This document shows positions 39,776 to 50,658 of a stretch of DNA of 64,000 bases, piece by piece. The translations under genes and the position numbers were made by a program. Each line of letters begins with the position of its first letter. Position 1 is the stretch's first letter. Location: the NCBI RefSeq assembly GCF_014645495.1, contig NZ_BMLV01000002.1, positions 115,191 through 179,190 of the forward strand, in the 5' to 3' direction. Source of the DNA: Cloacibacterium rupense. Its GTDB lineage: Bacteria > Bacteroidota > Bacteroidia > Flavobacteriales > Weeksellaceae. The notes under the pieces were generated by a model. That model was not told the DNA's origin. It made no database searches and saw nothing but the letters and a program-made list of their open reading frames with translations.

Positions 39776-39809
39776 CATAAAAAAACTCTTCCGACAAGTC
39801 GAAAGAGTT
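39776..39809 (-). terminator. Terminator of the SAM riboswitch
   Basis: On the minus strand AACTCTTTCGA / TCGGAAGAGTT, 11 pairs with one G-U, followed by seven T. It lies 65 bases before metY and 38 bases after the aptamer, so it is the likely expression platform. Confidence 0.85.
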
Positions 39810-39847
39810 TGTATATAATTGATTATATAATCCAAAACTGATTTCTG

Positions 39848-39956
39848 ACTTATCTTTCCCGAATATTTCGGGGTTGAATTTGGCACCTTACTATTATTTC
39901 TAATGCAGGTTGCCAAGGTTTCTCAGGGTCAATTCCCTCCACCTTTCTTAATAAGT
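39848..39956 (-). ncRNA. SAM-I riboswitch (S box)
   Basis: On the minus strand it shows the ordered S-box signatures: GAAAGGTGGAGGGA, GACCC then GAGAAACC, TTGGCAACC, and AAGGTGCCAAATTC, closed by outer arms ACTTAT and ATAAGT. The order and spacing match the SAM-I class. With the terminator downstream and metY behind it, SAM binding should stop transcription of metY-metX-hom. Confidence 0.95.
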
Positions 39957-39984
39957 TGCGTGTTTAATGATCTTTTTCTGAGTG

Positions 39985-40016
39985 CAAAGATAAAGACAAG
40001 TTTTCTAATTAAGCAA
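39985..40016 (-). promoter_or_regulatory. Promoter of the met operon
   Basis: On the minus strand TTG (40014-40016), 21-base spacer, TATCTTTG (39985-39992). It is placed just upstream of the SAM-I aptamer. Confidence 0.7.
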
Positions 40017-40096
40017 ATTTTATAGATTTTTTTTGAAAATTTTTATAAAAAAATGTCTAGGAAAAAAATAAATAGATTAAATTTTCTTGCGTAACT

Positions 40097-40180
40097 AGCC
40101 CCGATTGCAACGGAAATCCTTTTATTTTTCTTTGATATAAGGAAAAATAAAAGATTGTAGTGGAAAGCGGGAAAAGCTTC
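40097..40180 (+). repeat. Structured intergenic element, copy 4
   Basis: Opens AGCCCCGATTGCAACGGAAA, has an inner stem CTTTTATTTTTC / GAAAAATAAAAG and closes GATTGTAGTGGAAAGCGGGA. It shares ends with the copies at 12081, 22215 and 37167. Confidence 0.75.
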
Positions 40181-40189
40181 TAAAAAATT

Positions 40190-41104
40190 TTATTCTCTTA
40201 CCAATGGCATGGTAGAGCATCTGAGTAAACCACCCATTTTGGAGACTTCTCTGTACGGGATTTCTTCTACGGTGAAGCCCCAAACCTCTCTAAGGTGATT
40301 GTTCATTCTGGTAAAAGTATGGTCTGAAACTACTACTTCTGGTGAAATTGAGAAGATATTAGGATTCATTTCGAACATTTCTTCGTCTGTAATATTGAAG
40401 CAGTTTTCTTCTCCGAAAATGTCTACAATAAGCTCATAATCACTCTCGTCTACGAAGCCGTTTTTGTAAATAATGCATTTGTCTTTGCCAATTGGGTTGA
40501 ACGTGCAATCTAAATGCAAAATGCCTTCGTAAGGAATTTTATCATTTTTTTTGAGGTCTAAATCTATGATTCTTTTTTTGGGGAAATATTCTTTTAGAAT
40601 TTCTATGGCATATTCATTGGTTCTGGCGGTTTTGAAACTTCTGTAGTCTTCGCTGTAGCAAGTTCCTATGAAAAGATAATCGTTCCAAACGATTACGTCT
40701 CCGCCTTCTACGTGAGCGGTTTCTGGGAGATTGATAATTTTTCTCCATTCTACTTTTTCGAAAATTTTTCGGTAGGCTTCTTGCTCGTCTGCACGGTCTT
40801 TGATAACGTTTGAGATAATCATTTTATCTTCGATAACGAAGGCTACATCTCTTGCGAAAACTTGGTTGTAATCTTTAATAATTGCAGGGCGAAGGACTTC
40901 TACATCATATTTTTTAAGAACCGCCTCGAAAGCACTAACCTCCGAAATGATGTCTTCTTCTTTTGGATAAATATTATGTTCAATAGAATGATATGATTTT
41001 GCATCATAACTTTCTTCTAGAGTGGGAATAGCACCCATAGATTTTGGCTGCCCTAGAACTACTGATTTTAATTTTCCTGTTTCGTTTTTGATGTTAAGTT
41101 TCAT
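40190..41104 (-). CDS. Arginine deiminase/dimethylargininase-family enzyme
   Basis: A 304-residue guanidine-modifying enzyme. The catalytic positions are visible: HVEGGDVIVW near residue 133, a second His in ILHLDCTFNP near 195 and Cys296 in MGGLLRCSTMPL. FARDVAFV supplies the acidic substrate-binding residue. The family hydrolyses or transfers the guanidino group of arginine, methylarginine or related compounds; the exact substrate cannot be decided here. TTG at 41110 would add two residues; the ATG at 41104 is chosen. It is near, but not in an operon with, the CtlX-type gene at 34.9 kb. Confidence 0.83.
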   Translation of the reverse strand: MKLNIKNETGKLKSVVLGQPKSMGAIPTLEESYDAKSYHSIEHNIYPKEEDIISEVSAFEAVLKKYDVEVLRPAIIKDYNQVFARDVAFVIEDKMIISNVIKDRADEQEAYRKIFEKVEWRKIINLPETAHVEGGDVIVWNDYLFIGTCYSEDYRSFKTARTNEYAIEILKEYFPKKRIIDLDLKKNDKIPYEGILHLDCTFNPIGKDKCIIYKNGFVDESDYELIVDIFGEENCFNITDEEMFEMNPNIFSISPEVVVSDHTFTRMNNHLREVWGFTVEEIPYREVSKMGGLLRCSTMPLVRE

Positions 41105-41209
41105 CTGCAATAATTGAATTTTCGACGATAAAATTTTTGGTAATAATATCTAATTTTCACAAATTTATATAAAGGAATTGAGGTGAAAAAATTTTGCTGA
41201 TAAAAACGA

Positions 41210-41235
41210 AAAACTCCCTATAAAAAGGGAGTTTT
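41210..41235 (-). terminator. Terminator of gltA
   Basis: AAAACTCCCT and AGGGAGTTTT arms with a 6-base loop; lies 42 bases after the gltA stop. Confidence 0.85.
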
Positions 41236-41276
41236 ACAAAATTTTATTTAAATATTTAAGTTAATAGTCCTAAAAA

Positions 41277-42563
41277 TTATCTGCTCTCCATAGGCACATA
41301 ATCTCTTTGTTGTGCACCTTGGTAAACTTGTCTAGGTCTTCCGATTGGGTCTCCGTGAAGTCTCATTTCTTTCCACTGAGAAATCCATCCTGGTAATCTT
41401 CCTAATGCAAACATTACAGTAAACATTTCAGTAGGAATACCTAATGCTCTATAGATGATACCTGAATAGAAATCTACGTTTGGATACAATTGTCTTTCTA
41501 CGAAGTAATCATCTTCTAAAGCTACTTTTTCTAGTTGCATAGCGATATCTAAAGCTTTGTCTTGAATTCCTAATTTGTTTAGTACATCATAAGTAGCTTT
41601 TTTAATGATTCTAGCTCTTGGGTCAAAATTTTTGTAAACTCTATGACCGAAGCCCATTAAACGGAAACTATCATTCTTATCTTTAGCTTTTGCTACATAT
41701 TTTGCTACATCACCACTATCTTGTTCTATATGCTCTAGCATTTCTATTACTGCTTGATTAGCGCCACCATGTAATGGTCCCCAAAGTGCAGAAACACCTG
41801 CTGAGATAGAAGCAAACAAACCTGTCTGTGCAGAGCCTACCATTCTAACGGTAGAAGTAGAACAATTTTGCTCATGGTCTGCATGCAAAATTAATATTTT
41901 GTCTAAAGCATCTACTACTACAGGATCTAATTCAAAATCTTGATTAGGCATTCTGAATGTCATTTTGTAGAAATTCTCTACATAATTTAGATTATTATCA
42001 CCATGGTTAAGAGGAAGACCTAATGTTTTTCTATAAGTCCAAGCGCAAAGGTGTGAAAATTTAGCCAATAGCATTTCTGCAGCGTGGTCTAAATCTTCTT
42101 TGTTTTTCACATTTACTGCTTTTGGGTTAAAAGCTGTAAGTGCAGAAGTAAGGGTAGATAAAACTCCCATAGGGTGAGCAGAACGAGGAAAAGCGTCTAA
42201 AATTTTCTTCATCTCCTCTGCAACATAATTATACTTATTTATATTCTTTTGAAATTGTAGAAATTGTTCCTGATTAGGCAATTCTCCGTGAAGTAATAGA
42301 TACATTACTTCAGTAAAATTTGACTTTTCTGCAATTTGCTCAATAGGATAGCCTCTATAAAAAAGTTCTCCTTTGTCTCCGTCTAAATAAGTGATATCAC
42401 TTAAGGTTGCTCCAGTATTTTTATATCCTAAATCTAAAGTAATAAGACCGGTTTGATCTCTCAGTTTTGAGATATCAATACCTCTATCACCAATTGTGCT
42501 TTCTACGATTGGATATTCATAGGAATTACCATCGTAATTTAATATAACTTTATTATCAGACAT
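41277..42563 (-). CDS. gltA: Citrate synthase
   Basis: Condenses acetyl-CoA and oxaloacetate in the first step of the citric acid cycle. 428 residues, the length of type II bacterial enzymes. The active-site His residues are in LHADHEQNCSTSTVR and GPLHGGANQAV, and the catalytic Asp/Arg segment is in GFGHRVYKNFDPRARI. An N-terminal extension before the core (residues of about 1-45) contains the small beta-domain typical of the hexameric NADH-sensitive type. It stands alone with a promoter box upstream and a terminator downstream. Confidence 0.98.
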   Translation of the reverse strand: MSDNKVILNYDGNSYEYPIVESTIGDRGIDISKLRDQTGLITLDLGYKNTGATLSDITYLDGDKGELFYRGYPIEQIAEKSNFTEVMYLLLHGELPNQEQFLQFQKNINKYNYVAEEMKKILDAFPRSAHPMGVLSTLTSALTAFNPKAVNVKNKEDLDHAAEMLLAKFSHLCAWTYRKTLGLPLNHGDNNLNYVENFYKMTFRMPNQDFELDPVVVDALDKILILHADHEQNCSTSTVRMVGSAQTGLFASISAGVSALWGPLHGGANQAVIEMLEHIEQDSGDVAKYVAKAKDKNDSFRLMGFGHRVYKNFDPRARIIKKATYDVLNKLGIQDKALDIAMQLEKVALEDDYFVERQLYPNVDFYSGIIYRALGIPTEMFTVMFALGRLPGWISQWKEMRLHGDPIGRPRQVYQGAQQRDYVPMESR

Positions 42564-42609
42564 TTTTATATAATTTTTGATAAAAATACAAAAAAATGCC
42601 GTGTTTACA

Positions 42610-42617
42610 CAAACTTA
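42610..42617 (-). promoter_or_regulatory. -7 promoter box for gltA
   Basis: On the minus strand TAAGTTTG fits TAnnTTTG, about 47 bases before the gltA ATG; a TTG lies somewhat too far upstream. Confidence 0.5.
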
Positions 42618-42716
42618 TTACTATGCAATGCGATATATTTTCTCAATTTAATTGATAAATTTGCTAAATAGGTATAGTTTTATTATAATTTTAATAACTT
42701 TTAAGAAAACATTATG

Positions 42717-42746
42717 AAAAACCCTTCCTACAAAATGCAGAAAGGG
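42717..42746 (-). terminator. Terminator of eno
   Basis: On the minus strand CCCTTTCTGCA / TGTAGGAAGGG pairs over 11 positions, with a TTT loop and a T run. Confidence 0.85.
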
Positions 42747-42774
42747 CTATTTAAATTTTTAATATAAGATATTT

Positions 42775-44079
<1,305 letters not shown>

Positions 44080-44166
44080 TTAAATTAATAATTTGTTTAA
44101 TGAGATTGAATATTAAGTTTTTACATATAAAATATGCAAAACATAATAGGCTTTTAAAAAACCATA

Positions 44167-44174
44167 CAAATTTA
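44167..44174 (-). promoter_or_regulatory. -7 promoter box for eno
   Basis: On the minus strand TAAATTTG fits TAnnTTTG, about 100 bases before the eno ATG. No well-spaced TTG was seen. Confidence 0.4.
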
Positions 44175-44250
44175 GTCAATTTCTATGGATTAATTTACTA
44201 AATTAGACTGATATTTATCTTAAATTTAATTAATACAAAACAGCATTTAT

Positions 44251-44691
44251 ATGAAAATTTTTATTAAAAGCTCAATTTTACTAGCTTTAGCCACAATTAT
44301 TTCTTGCAAAAAAGAGACAAAAAAGGACGTTATTACCAATGAGGTAAAAGTAGTGACCACAATAGATTCTAATGGTGTTAAAAAACAAGATTCTACAGTA
44401 ATTTTTAACAGAAATATAGATGGAAAGAGTATAGTTACCAAAGAAGAGATTAAAAAATATGTGTATCAATACGAAGCATTTGATGGTACAAAAGCCGAGG
44501 TGACCTTTACACATTATCCTGAGAAAAGCTATATTCTAATTGAAAGAAACAAACTAAAAATAGAACTACCTCAAACAAAAGCAGATGAAAAAAGTGCAAC
44601 TTTCGAAAAAGACGGAATAAAGGCAGTTACTGAAGGACAAAAACTAACGATTACCCAGAATGGAGAAACATTTGAATTGGTGAAGAATTAG
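44251..44691 (+). CDS. Small lipoprotein of unknown function
   Basis: 146 residues. The lipoprotein signal peptide ends in lipobox TIISC, so Cys20 should carry the lipid, followed by a Lys-rich linker (KKETKKD). The remaining 110 residues contain a beta-rich repeat pattern with paired halves (FDGTKAEVTFTHYPEKSYIL quoted in part and ATFEKDGIKAVTEG) of a kind seen in small periplasmic lipoproteins. No named domain is assigned. It lies between divergent eno and convergent rplQ and ends in a shared terminator. Confidence 0.75.
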   Translation: MKIFIKSSILLALATIISCKKETKKDVITNEVKVVTTIDSNGVKKQDSTVIFNRNIDGKSIVTKEEIKKYVYQYEAFDGTKAEVTFTHYPEKSYILIERNKLKIELPQTKADEKSATFEKDGIKAVTEGQKLTITQNGETFELVKN

Positions 44692-44696
44692 ATGCA

Positions 44697-44731
44697 AAAA
44701 AGACCTTCCAAAAATTTCGGAAGGTCTTTTT
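44697..44731. terminator. Bidirectional terminator at the end of the alpha operon
   Basis: AAAAGACCTTCC and GGAAGGTCTTTT arms with an A/T loop. It ends the lipoprotein gene and, on the minus strand, the ribosomal cluster after rplQ. Confidence 0.9.
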
Positions 44732-44751
44732 ATATTTAAAACTTTAAAATA

Positions 44752-45270
44752 TTATTCTTCAGTTTTTTCTTCTGTAGCTTCAGCTATTGGCTCTTCTACA
44801 GCAGGAGTTTCTTCTACTACAGGAGCAGCAACTACAGCAGCAGCCTCTTTTTTAGTAGTTCTTCTACTTCTTCTAGTCGCTTTTTTCTCTTCTGCATTTG
44901 GATTGTAAAGTTCATTGAAATCTACAAGCTCAATAAGAGCAGTATCAGCAGCATCACCAGGTCTGAAACCAGTTTTGATGATTCTGGTGTACCCACCATT
45001 TCTATTAGCGATTTTAGGAGCTACATTTCTGAAAAGCTCAGTAACAGCTTCCTTACTTTGAAGATAAGAAAAAGCTATTCTTCTGTTGTGAGTAGAATCT
45101 TCTTTAGCTTTAGTTAAGATAGGTTCTACAAATACTCTTAAAGCTTTAGCTTTAGCAACAGTAGTATTTATTCTTTTATGTTCAATTAGTGAACAAGCCA
45201 TATTAGAAAGCATAGCGCTTCTGTGAGAGGCAGTTCTACCTAAGTGATTGAATTTTTTTCCGTGTCTCAT
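44752..45270 (-). CDS. rplQ: 50S ribosomal protein L17
   Basis: Large-subunit protein near the peptide exit tunnel. The core ([20 protein letters not shown] onward) covers residues of about 1-120. The following 50 residues (rich in R then in A, E and P, ending EEKTEE) are an extension beyond the E. coli length of 127. Such acidic tails occur in Bacteroidota L17. Last gene of the alpha operon, 11 bases after rpoA. Confidence 0.97.
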   Translation of the reverse strand: MRHGKKFNHLGRTASHRSAMLSNMACSLIEHKRINTTVAKAKALRVFVEPILTKAKEDSTHNRRIAFSYLQSKEAVTELFRNVAPKIANRNGGYTRIIKTGFRPGDAADTALIELVDFNELYNPNAEEKKATRRSRRTTKKEAAAVVAAPVVEETPAVEEPIAEATEEKTEE

Positions 45271-45281
45271 TTTATTAATGA

Positions 45282-46277
45282 TTATTTATCAGCGTCTAAC
45301 TTATATTTTGCCACATCAAACCCGAAGTTAAGTCCTTTAGAATGAACTAATTCTTCAAGTTCTGTCAATGATTTCTTACCGAAATTTCTGAATTTCATCA
45401 AATCAGACTTACTATAAGAAACTAATTCACCAAGAGTTTCAACTTCAGCAGCTTTCAGACAGTTAAGGGCTCTTACAGAAAGATCCATATCTGCTAATTT
45501 AGACTTAAGAAGTTGTCTTGTATGAAGAGTTTCTTCATCGTATTGGATAGATGCTTTCACCGCTTCAGTCTCTAGAGTAATTCTCTCATCAGAGAATAAC
45601 ATAAAGTGATAAATTAATATCTTAGAAGCTTCAGTTAAAGCATTTTGAGGAGTGATAGAACCATCAGTCTCGATATCTAATACTAGCTTTTCATAGTCTG
45701 TTTTTTGCTCTACACGATAATTTTCGATACTGTATTGAACTTTCTTAATTGGAGTAAAGATAGAGTCAATAGCAATAGTTCCTATAGGTGCGTTGTTAGA
45801 TTTGTTTTGCTCAGAAGGAACATAACCTCTACCTTTATCAACGTGGAAACTCATTTCGAAAGTTACATCTTTTGTCAAGTTACAAATAACTAATTCAGGA
45901 TTCAACACCTCAAAATTGTTGATAGAACTAGCAAAATCACCAGCAGTGATAACTTCATTTCCAGAAATTTTCACAGATACTTGTTCTGCAGATGCATTTT
46001 CTACTTTAGACTTAAGTCTTAATTGCTTAAGATTTAAGATAATTTCTGTAACGTCTTCGATTACACCCGGAATTGTCGAAAATTCGTGCTCTACGCCTTC
46101 TATTTTGATAGATGTAATAGCATATCCTTCAAGAGAAGAAAGCAAAACTCTTCTCAAAGCATTACCGATTGTAAGTCCAAATCCTGGTTCTAGTGGTCTG
46201 AATTCGAATTGACCTTTGAAATCCGTAGAATTAAGTAGAATTACTTTGTCGGGTTTTATGAATTGTAAAATTGCCAT
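45282..46277 (-). CDS. rpoA: RNA polymerase alpha subunit
   Basis: Assembles RNA polymerase and contacts promoters and regulators. 331 residues. The N-terminal assembly domain contains [20 protein letters not shown], and the C-terminal domain [20 protein letters not shown] with two helix-hairpin-helix units. It lies between rpsD and rplQ, the usual alpha-operon order. Confidence 0.98.
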   Translation of the reverse strand: MAILQFIKPDKVILLNSTDFKGQFEFRPLEPGFGLTIGNALRRVLLSSLEGYAITSIKIEGVEHEFSTIPGVIEDVTEIILNLKQLRLKSKVENASAEQVSVKISGNEVITAGDFASSINNFEVLNPELVICNLTKDVTFEMSFHVDKGRGYVPSEQNKSNNAPIGTIAIDSIFTPIKKVQYSIENYRVEQKTDYEKLVLDIETDGSITPQNALTEASKILIYHFMLFSDERITLETEAVKASIQYDEETLHTRQLLKSKLADMDLSVRALNCLKAAEVETLGELVSYSKSDLMKFRNFGKKSLTELEELVHSKGLNFGFDVAKYKLDADK

Positions 46278-46308
46278 AGTATTGGGTTGAGCAAAAATTT
46301 GATTAAAA

Positions 46309-46917
46309 TTATTTAGAGTATAATTCGACGATTAATTGTTCTTTGATATCTTCAGGGATCTGAATTCTTTCAGGAGCTGAGATAAAAGTACCTTCTTTTT
46401 TCTCGTCATTGAATTGTAACCATTCGTAAGATGATTTAGAAGCTAGAGCATCAGCTACCACTTCTAGAGATTTTGATTTTTCTCTAACAGCGATTACATC
46501 ACCAGCTTTTAATAAATATGAAGGAATGTTTACGATTTCACCATTTACAGTAATATGTCTGTGAGATACTAATTGTCTAGCACCTGCTCTAGTTTTAGAG
46601 AAACCTAGTCTGTAAACTACGTTATCTAATCTAGATTCACATAATTGTAAAAGAACTTCACCGGTTACGCCTTTGCTTCTGTGAGCTTTATCAAAAAGGT
46701 TAGCAAATTGTCTTTCTAAGATACCGTAAGTATATTTAGCTTTTTGTTTTTCAGCTAACTGTACAGCATATTCAGATTTTTTAGCACCTCTTCTTTTGTT
46801 AGGCCCGTGTTGTCCTGGTGGTTGGTTTTTTCTTCTTTCGAAGCTTTTATCGTCTCCGTAAATAGCAGCGCCAAATTTACGTGCAATTTTAGTTTTTGGT
46901 CCAATATATCTTGCCAT
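46309..46917 (-). CDS. rpsD: 30S ribosomal protein S4
   Basis: Early-binding small-subunit protein. 202 residues, with an N-terminal domain starting [16 protein letters not shown] and the S4 RNA-binding domain at about 93-155 ([20 protein letters not shown]). It lacks the zinc-binding Cys cluster seen in some S4 proteins. It precedes rpoA in the cluster; in E. coli S4 represses the alpha operon, and that role is not shown here. Confidence 0.98.
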   Translation of the reverse strand: MARYIGPKTKIARKFGAAIYGDDKSFERRKNQPPGQHGPNKRRGAKKSEYAVQLAEKQKAKYTYGILERQFANLFDKAHRSKGVTGEVLLQLCESRLDNVVYRLGFSKTRAGARQLVSHRHITVNGEIVNIPSYLLKAGDVIAVREKSKSLEVVADALASKSSYEWLQFNDEKKEGTFISAPERIQIPEDIKEQLIVELYSK

Positions 46918-46935
46918 AGGTTAAATTTCTAAAAA

Positions 46936-47325
46936 TTAAACTCTTCTTCTTTTAGGTGGTCTACATCCGTTATGTGGCATAGGAGTCACATCTACGATTT
47001 CTGAAACTTCAATTCCTGAATTGTGAATAGATCTGATAGCAGATTCTCTACCTGCACCTGGACCTTTCACAAACACCTTTACTCTTCTTAAACCTGCTTC
47101 GTAAGCAACTGAAGAGCAATTTTCAGCAGCCATTTGAGCTGCGAATGGAGTATTCTTTTTAGAACCTCTGAATCCCATTTTACCGGCAGAAGACCAAGAA
47201 ATTACTTCTCCGTTTTTGTTTGTCAAAGAAATAATAATATTATTGAAAGAAGCTTGGATATGTGCTTCACCAATAGCTTCTACTTTTACTTTTCTTTTTT
47301 TAACTACTTTTGTTTGTTTTGCCAT
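46936..47325 (-). CDS. rpsK: 30S ribosomal protein S11
   Basis: Small-subunit platform protein next to the mRNA exit. 129 residues, full length, with [14 protein letters not shown] and the terminal [16 protein letters not shown] segment. The N-terminus is Lys-rich ([11 protein letters not shown]). It lies 18 bases before rpsD. Confidence 0.98.
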   Translation of the reverse strand: MAKQTKVVKKRKVKVEAIGEAHIQASFNNIIISLTNKNGEVISWSSAGKMGFRGSKKNTPFAAQMAAENCSSVAYEAGLRRVKVFVKGPGAGRESAIRSIHNSGIEVSEIVDVTPMPHNGCRPPKRRRV

Positions 47326-47341
47326 AATTCTAATCTAAAGA

Positions 47342-47719
47342 TTATTTACTTGCTTTTTTCTTGTTAGCAACAGTTTTTCTCTTTCCTTTACGGGTTCTAG
47401 AATTGTTTTTCGTTCTTTGGCCTCTTAAAGGTAATCCCAGTCTGTGACGTATTCCTCGTTGGCATCCTATGTCCATCAATCTCTTGATGTTCAATTGCAC
47501 TTCAGATCTAAGTTCTCCTTCTACTTTAATGTTTTCAGAGATATAAGTTCTGATGGCAGCCAATTCATCGTCATTCCATTCGTTGACTTTCTTGTCTTCG
47601 CTGATTCCAGCGTTTTTCAAAATTTCTGAAGATGTGCTCTTACCGATACCATAAATGTATGTAAGACCGATCACTCCTCTTTTGTTTTTTGGTAAATCAA
47701 TACCTGCAATTCTCGCCAT
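47342..47719 (-). CDS. rpsM: 30S ribosomal protein S13
   Basis: Head protein of the small subunit, bridging to the large subunit and touching the P-site tRNA with its tail. 125 residues, with [40 protein letters not shown] and a basic C-terminus ending KKKASK. Confidence 0.98.
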   Translation of the reverse strand: MARIAGIDLPKNKRGVIGLTYIYGIGKSTSSEILKNAGISEDKKVNEWNDDELAAIRTYISENIKVEGELRSEVQLNIKRLMDIGCQRGIRHRLGLPLRGQRTKNNSRTRKGKRKTVANKKKASK

Positions 47720-47728
47720 AATTTAATG

Positions 47729-47845
47729 TTAGCCTTGTCTTTGTTTAAATTTTGGGTTCTTCTTGTTAATGATGTACAATCTGCCTTTTCTTCTTACGAT
47801 TTTGCAATCTGCACTTCTTTTCTTAATTGATGCTCTAACTTTCAT
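47729..47845 (-). CDS. rpmJ: 50S ribosomal protein L36
   Basis: A 38-residue ORF, read directly from the minus strand: [20 protein letters not shown] continuing [18 protein letters not shown]. It matches L36 with one of the usual zinc-ligand Cys residues (Cys14) kept and the others absent, the zinc-free type. It lies 9 bases before rpsM and 11 bases after infA, the standard position. Confidence 0.95.
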   Translation of the reverse strand: MKVRASIKKRSADCKIVRRKGRLYIINKKNPKFKQRQG

Positions 47846-47856
47846 TAGTATTTAAT

Positions 47857-48072
47857 TTAATATCTAAATGTTATTCTCCCTTTTGATAAATCATAAGGAG
47901 ATAGTTCTAATTTTACCTTGTCTCCAGGTAAAAGCTTAATGTAATGCATTCTCATTTTCCCAGAAATATGGGCAATTAGTACATGCCCATTTTCTAGCTC
48001 CACTCTGAACATAGCATTAGATAGTGCTTCCACTATCACGCCATCCTGTTCTATGTGTTTCTGTTTTGCCAT
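47857..48072 (-). CDS. infA: Translation initiation factor IF-1
   Basis: Binds the 30S A site during initiation. 71 residues forming an S1-like OB fold ([38 protein letters not shown]). It lies 9 bases after secY and before rpmJ; adk and map, which occupy this gap in many bacteria, are absent. Confidence 0.98.
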   Translation of the reverse strand: MAKQKHIEQDGVIVEALSNAMFRVELENGHVLIAHISGKMRMHYIKLLPGDKVKLELSPYDLSKGRITFRY

Positions 48073-48081
48073 TTATCTACT

Positions 48082-49461
48082 TTATAAGTTTGATGTTCTA
48101 GATAATTTAGATTGCATCAATCCGTCATAGTGATGGTTCAACAAATACGTATTGATTTGCTGAACTGTATCTAATATTACACCTACCATAATCAATAACG
48201 AAGTTCCTCCGAAAAAATGGGAGAATCCTTCAGTCTGAACAAAGGTACCGTGCACTAATGCCGGAAGGACTGCAAAGATAGACAAAAATATTGCACCAGG
48301 CAAAGTTATTTTTGATAAAATATCATCTAAATAGTTTGCAGTGTCTTGCCCTGGTCTTACTTTTGGTATTAAACCACCATTTCTCTTTAAATCATCTGCC
48401 ATCTGATTCACTGGAATTGTGATAGCAGTATAAAAATAAGAAAAGATGATAATTAATAAAACTAACAATACATTATACTGCCAGCTGAATGGGTTTTTGA
48501 ACCCAGCAAGGAAGGTATTGGTATCATCAAATTTTGTTAAGAGACCTGGTACAAACATTAATGCTTGTGCAAAAATTAGAGGCATAACTCCTGAAGCATT
48601 TACTTTTAAAGGAATCCATTGTCTAGCTCCTTGAAGTAAATTTCTATTAAGACCACCTGTTGCGTGCGCTCTACTTACATACTGAATAGGGATTTTTCTT
48701 ACCGCTACAGAAATTACGATAGCTAATAAGATAACCAACAGCCAGAAAAGGACTTCAATAAGAATCATAATGCTTCCTAATCCACCATTACTAGTTTGTG
48801 TAGTATATTCTTGGATAAAAGAAGAAGGAAGTCTAGATAGAATTCCGACCATAATTAAAATTGAAATACCATTTCCTATACCTTTGTCGGTAATTTTTTC
48901 ACCTAACCACATTGCAAATACAGAACCTGCTACCAATATAATTATACTTGGCACATAAAATGCAATAGACTGTGGATCTATATAATATGCAGATCTAAAT
49001 TGTTCGTACGGTAAAAAAGCTTGTGTAATAGTCCCAAGATAGAATGGTGCTTGTACTAGACAAACAACAATAGTTAACCATCTTGTAATTTGATTAATAG
49101 TTTTTCTACCACTTTCGCCATCTTTTTGTAGTTTTTGCAAATAAGGAATTGCCAATCCCATCAATTGAACTATGATGGAAGCAGAAATATAAGGCATAAT
49201 CCCTAATGCCATAATAGAAGCGTGACTAAAAGCACCTCCTGTAAAAGATGACAATAAACCTAGAAGACCTGCAGCTTGTTTATTACCTCCTTGTTTTTGA
49301 AAATGATCTAATAAATCACCCACCTCTGCCATATTAATGGCAGGGAGTGAAATATATGATGCAAATCTATAAACTAGAATCAAAGAAAGAGTGACAAGTA
49401 TCTTGTCCCTCAATTCTTGTAAGCTCCAAATGTTTTTAAGTGTTTGAATAAAACCTTTCAT
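48082..49461 (-). CDS. secY: Protein translocase subunit SecY
   Basis: Channel-forming subunit of the SecYEG translocon in the inner membrane. 459 residues with ten membrane segments. Recognisable pieces are PYISASIIVQLM near residue 88, GIGNGISILIMVGILSRLP near 194 and ARQWIPLKVNASGVMPLIFA near 279 (given in part). It lies between rplO and infA. Confidence 0.98.
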   Translation of the reverse strand: MKGFIQTLKNIWSLQELRDKILVTLSLILVYRFASYISLPAINMAEVGDLLDHFQKQGGNKQAAGLLGLLSSFTGGAFSHASIMALGIMPYISASIIVQLMGLAIPYLQKLQKDGESGRKTINQITRWLTIVVCLVQAPFYLGTITQAFLPYEQFRSAYYIDPQSIAFYVPSIIILVAGSVFAMWLGEKITDKGIGNGISILIMVGILSRLPSSFIQEYTTQTSNGGLGSIMILIEVLFWLLVILLAIVISVAVRKIPIQYVSRAHATGGLNRNLLQGARQWIPLKVNASGVMPLIFAQALMFVPGLLTKFDDTNTFLAGFKNPFSWQYNVLLVLLIIIFSYFYTAITIPVNQMADDLKRNGGLIPKVRPGQDTANYLDDILSKITLPGAIFLSIFAVLPALVHGTFVQTEGFSHFFGGTSLLIMVGVILDTVQQINTYLLNHHYDGLMQSKLSRTSNL

Positions 49462-49470
49462 TTGTTTTTA

Positions 49471-49917
49471 TTAAAGAGTGATTGCTTTGCCTCCTGCTTT
49501 AGAAATAGCCTCTTCAGCAGATTTAGTGAACTTATGTGCAGAGATAGAAACCGCAGATTTCACTTCTCCTCTTCCTAAGATTTTCACTAAGTCATTTTTA
49601 GATGCTAAACCATTTTCTACCAATACTTCTTTAGTAACTTCAGTAAGATTTTTAGCATCTACTAATGCTTGGATAGTATCAAGGTTAATTCCTCTATACT
49701 CTTTTCTGCTGATGTTATTAAATCCGAATTTTGGTAATCTTCTTTGCAAAGGCATTTGTCCACCTTCAAAACCGATTTTTTGTGAATAACCAGCTCTAGC
49801 TTTTTGCCCTTTGTGACCTTTTGTAGAAGTGCCACCTTTTCCGCTACCTTGCCCTCTACCTATTCTTTTAGAATTATGAGTAGCACCAGATGCTGGTTGA
49901 ATATTATTTAAATTCAT
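49471..49917 (-). CDS. rplO: 50S ribosomal protein L15
   Basis: Late-assembly large-subunit protein. 148 residues, with the Gly/Lys-rich N-terminal extension RIGRGQGSGKGGTSTKGHKG and GGQMPLQRRLPKFGF. It precedes secY by 9 bases. Confidence 0.98.
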   Translation of the reverse strand: MNLNNIQPASGATHNSKRIGRGQGSGKGGTSTKGHKGQKARAGYSQKIGFEGGQMPLQRRLPKFGFNNISRKEYRGINLDTIQALVDAKNLTEVTKEVLVENGLASKNDLVKILGRGEVKSAVSISAHKFTKSAEEAISKAGGKAITL

Positions 49918-49932
49918 CTTTTTAAAAATTTA

Positions 49933-50112
49933 TTAGTTTTCCTGAACTTCTACTAAATGTCTTACAGCTGCTACCATACCTAGTACAGATGGTGTAGCTT
50001 CGTGCTCTACTACTTGGTGTAGTTTCTTTAAACCTAAAGCTTCAAGAGTTCTCTTTTGGGTCTTAGTTCTACCAATAGCACTTCTTACTTGTTTTACTTT
50101 AATTGTTGCCAT
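49933..50112 (-). CDS. rpmD: 50S ribosomal protein L30
   Basis: A 59-residue ORF read from the minus strand, starting MATIKVKQVRSAIGRTKTQK and ending HLVEVQEN. It contains RTLEALGLKKLHQ, typical of L30. It lies between rpsE and rplO with gaps of 11 and 15 bases, the normal order. Confidence 0.95.
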   Translation of the reverse strand: MATIKVKQVRSAIGRTKTQKRTLEALGLKKLHQVVEHEATPSVLGMVAAVRHLVEVQEN

Positions 50113-50123
50113 TTTTCAAAAAA

Positions 50124-50645
50124 TTAACCGTTAAATACTTTAGATAATGATACACCTCTCATTCTAGCAATCTCTTCTGGTCTTCTGATGTCTAACAATG
50201 CTTTGAAAGTCGCCTTTACTACATTGTGAGGGTTAGAAGAACCTTTAGATTTTGAAAGTACATCATGCACACCTGCAGATTCTAGTACCGCTCTTACCGC
50301 ACCCCCTGCAATTAGTCCTGTACCGTGAGAAGCTGGTCTCAAGAAGATATCAGCACCACCGTATTTTGCAGAAGTTTGGTGAGGGATTGTATGATTCATT
50401 ACAGGAACTTTTACTAAATTTTTCTTAGCATCTTCTACAGCTTTCGCGATTGCAGATGCTACTTCTTTAGATTTTCCTAAACCGAAACCGATTACTCCGT
50501 CTTCATTACCTACTACTACGATTGCAGAAAATCCGAAAGCTCTACCTCCTTTGGTTACTTTAGTTACTCTATTTACAGCAACTAGACGATCTTTAAGTTC
50601 TAGACCACCTGGTTTTACTCTTTCTATATTATCAAATCCTAACAT
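50124..50645 (-). CDS. rpsE: 30S ribosomal protein S5
   Basis: Decoding-fidelity protein of the small subunit. 173 residues, with the N-terminal double-stranded-RNA-binding domain ([20 protein letters not shown]) and C-terminal domain ([18 protein letters not shown]). Spectinomycin-loop residues near 20-30 look ordinary. 13 bases after rplR. Confidence 0.98.
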   Translation of the reverse strand: MLGFDNIERVKPGGLELKDRLVAVNRVTKVTKGGRAFGFSAIVVVGNEDGVIGFGLGKSKEVASAIAKAVEDAKKNLVKVPVMNHTIPHQTSAKYGGADIFLRPASHGTGLIAGGAVRAVLESAGVHDVLSKSKGSSNPHNVVKATFKALLDIRRPEEIARMRGVSLSKVFNG

Positions 50646-50658
50646 AATTTCTTAATTT

